Assembly: GCA_947427325.1 (NCBI GenBank)
Contig: CANEHP010000036.1
Span: 1 to 14,802, forward strand
Direction of reading: 5' to 3'
Length of the DNA: 14,802 nt
Origin: an uncultured Clostridia bacterium
GTDB taxonomy: Bacteria; Bacillota; Clostridia; Oscillospirales; Ruminococcaceae
Part shown: one piece after another, positions 13,589 through 14,802 of the stretch
Position numbering within the stretch: the first letter of the stretch is position 1
Layout of the letters: every line of letters starts with the position of its first letter
Made by a program: the position numbers and the translations under genes
The notes under the pieces: generated by a model
The model's input: only the letters and a program-made list of their open reading frames with translations
What the model was told of the DNA's origin: nothing
Databases searched by the model: none

Positions 13589-14290
13589 TTAGGAAAATTT
13601 TGTAGATTTTACCAAATTTTCCACTTTGCTTATGTCAAAAATTGTAGAATATGATATTATATAATCACCGCAATTAAAATAATAAAAATAGATACCATCA
13701 TAAGCTTGATAATACATACCCTTCCAATCATTTATAACAATATTTGTCGGCATTTTTATTGCGTTTTCTGTATTCAACCTAACATTGGAGGATGCTGCAA
13801 GGGTAGTTTGCATAATATCAAATTGAGGTACTCCGTCTAATTTGTACTTAACCCAATAAATTACCTCGTTTTCACACAAAATTTCCTTTTCATACTCACT
13901 TAAATCCATATCAATATAAAATCTTTCAGTTAAAACCCGGGGAGAATTTTCATCATATTCCACCGAAAGCATTGAAAAAACATCATATTCTCTGACAATA
14001 ATTCCGGAGTAATATCTGTACACGGTAAAGCCTAAAATAGCCATAAGAAGAATTATTATAATAAAAATATACCTTAAACCGTGTTTTAACGGGATTCCTA
14101 CTGCGTTTTCCCGAAAATCTGCCGTCCCGTTATTTTTTAGCGGGTGTTCTTTTTTATATTTTCTTATAATTTTGCTTTTTTGAAATTTGTAGCGTAATGA
14201 AAAAACGTGGTTGGGATATGTGAAATTATCTTTCATTAAATCATCCAAAAATAATTTTTTCAGTTCCTCGCTGATTATTTCATTATTCAT
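13589..14290 (-). CDS. Membrane-anchored anti-sigma factor candidate (DUF4367-like)
   Basis: This 233-residue protein has a basic cytoplasmic N-terminus of ~70 residues, one membrane segment at about 72-92 (LRYIFIIIILLMAILGFTVY), and an outer domain whose end (DWKGMYYQAYDGIYFYYF, YIISYSTIFDISKVENLVKS) looks like the DUF4367 domains found on Clostridial anti-sigma proteins. It overlaps the ECF sigma gene by four bases (ATGA), the usual arrangement for a sigma factor and the protein that holds it at the membrane. No zinc-binding anti-sigma HxxxCxxC motif is present, so it would belong to a different type of anti-sigma factor. The signal it senses outside the cell is unknown. Confidence 0.7.
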   Translation of the reverse strand: MNNEIISEELKKLFLDDLMKDNFTYPNHVFSLRYKFQKSKIIRKYKKEHPLKNNGTADFRENAVGIPLKHGLRYIFIIIILLMAILGFTVYRYYSGIIVREYDVFSMLSVEYDENSPRVLTERFYIDMDLSEYEKEILCENEVIYWVKYKLDGVPQFDIMQTTLAASSNVRLNTENAIKMPTNIVINDWKGMYYQAYDGIYFYYFNCGDYIISYSTIFDISKVENLVKSTKFS

Positions 14291-14802
14291 AGCATTTTCT
14301 CCTTGGCGCTGTTTAATAGTTTTCTTGCCGCTGTGATCCTTTTATAAACTGCCGATTCGGTAATATTTAATAACCCGGCTATTATTTCAGGACTGAAATC
14401 ATGTACAAATCGCAGAATAATGACATGCTTTAAATCATCAGGCAGTACAGCCAACAAGCTTTGGATTTCCTTGAAGCTGACTTTATCGAAATCCTCGTTA
14501 ACGGAAATCATTTCATAATCTTCGATATCAACCTCATATTTAAGCCGTTGTTTTCTTTTTTTAATTTGGTTTAAAGCAATATTTTTTGTTATTATGGTTA
14601 AAAGCGATCGGTTTTTCAGATCAAAATCCAAATTTAATTCCGGCAGATGTTCAATAATTTTTAAAAATGCGCTTTGAACTGCGTCCTCCGCATCCTGCTT
14701 ATGTCGCAGTATTGCAAATGCGGCGCTGTACATTTGGGATTCATATTCGTAATATGACTTTTCTATGAATGTTTTTCCCTCCCGGGACTTAATCGACGAT
14801 AA
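14287..14802 (-). CDS. ECF RNA polymerase sigma factor, 5' end beyond the window
   Basis: Region 2 is FIEKSYYEYESQMYSAAFAILRHK-type sequence with the diagnostic DAEDAVQSAFLKII. Region 4 is LPDDLKHVIILRFVHDFS, followed by the helix-turn-helix PEIIAGLLNITESAVYKRI. The frame stays open without a stop from 14733, where the first internal ATG lies, to the window edge (LSSIKSREGKTFIEK...). An ATG at 14733 would cut off the start of region 2, so the true start must lie at or just beyond 14802. The complete protein would be about 172 residues, normal for the family. It directs polymerase to a small regulon, most likely including its own operon and perhaps the export genes that follow. Confidence 0.85.
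   Translation of the reverse strand, partial: LSSIKSREGKTFIEKSYYEYESQMYSAAFAILRHKQDAEDAVQSAFLKIIEHLPELNLDFDLKNRSLLTIITKNIALNQIKKRKQRLKYEVDIEDYEMISVNEDFDKVSFKEIQSLLAVLPDDLKHVIILRFVHDFSPEIIAGLLNITESAVYKRITAARKLLNSAKEKML

Overview
The window looks like an accessory, heavily rearranged stretch of a low-to-moderate-GC Firmicute, most likely a gut Clostridium-type bacterium (Oscillospirales/Ruminococcaceae-like). The grounds are the phage and ECF-transporter protein styles, the consensus TTGACA-N17-TATAAT promoters with strong AGGAGG-type ribosome binding sites, the DUF4367-type anti-sigma protein, and a tRNA-Ser with an encoded CCA end. Taxonomy is inference; nothing in the window fixes the species.

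Positions 1-3385 are a minus-strand prophage remnant. They hold a frameshifted YjcQ-family gene, a terminator, a small putative immunity gene, a MuF-type minor head protein with an added C-terminal JAB/MPN-like domain, and the C-terminal two thirds of an SPP1-type portal gene. The portal gene is joined in frame to a truncated IS30-type transposase (3386-3782). This meets a truncated tyrosine recombinase on the plus strand (3783-4163), which is in turn joined to a truncated DUF1893 gene. So 3386-4163 is a chain of broken mobile-element pieces.

Positions 4155-7740 form a minus-strand drug-efflux-like block: MarR regulator, two ABC exporter halves, an ECF transporter S component and DUF1893. Both exporter halves keep their membrane domains but have lost the nucleotide-binding domain at the same codon; the second is also frameshifted. 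marR and the exporter operon have matching promoters with the same 30-bp operator architecture, so the MarR protein probably controls both.

Positions 7750-9390 are mixed. They hold a small acidic protein gene, a divergent XRE-type regulator gene broken by a TGA at a position expected to be Trp, a three-copy direct repeat, tRNA-Ser(GGA) with a perfect promoter and terminator, and a gene-free patch.

Positions 9390-10257 hold a VOC-family gene split by a ~161-bp inverted-repeat element flanked by TA, and a related second element next to a start-codon remnant.

Positions 10258-14802 are the intact-looking part: an ECF sigma factor (start just outside the window), its overlapping membrane anti-sigma candidate, a 27-residue hydrophobic peptide gene, two FtsX/MacB-type permeases and their ATPase, all on the minus strand. 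This reads as a stress-responsive or peptide-responsive export cassette. Overall, eight or more genes in 15 kb are broken, so decay, recombination or misassembly must be considered when reading the functions.
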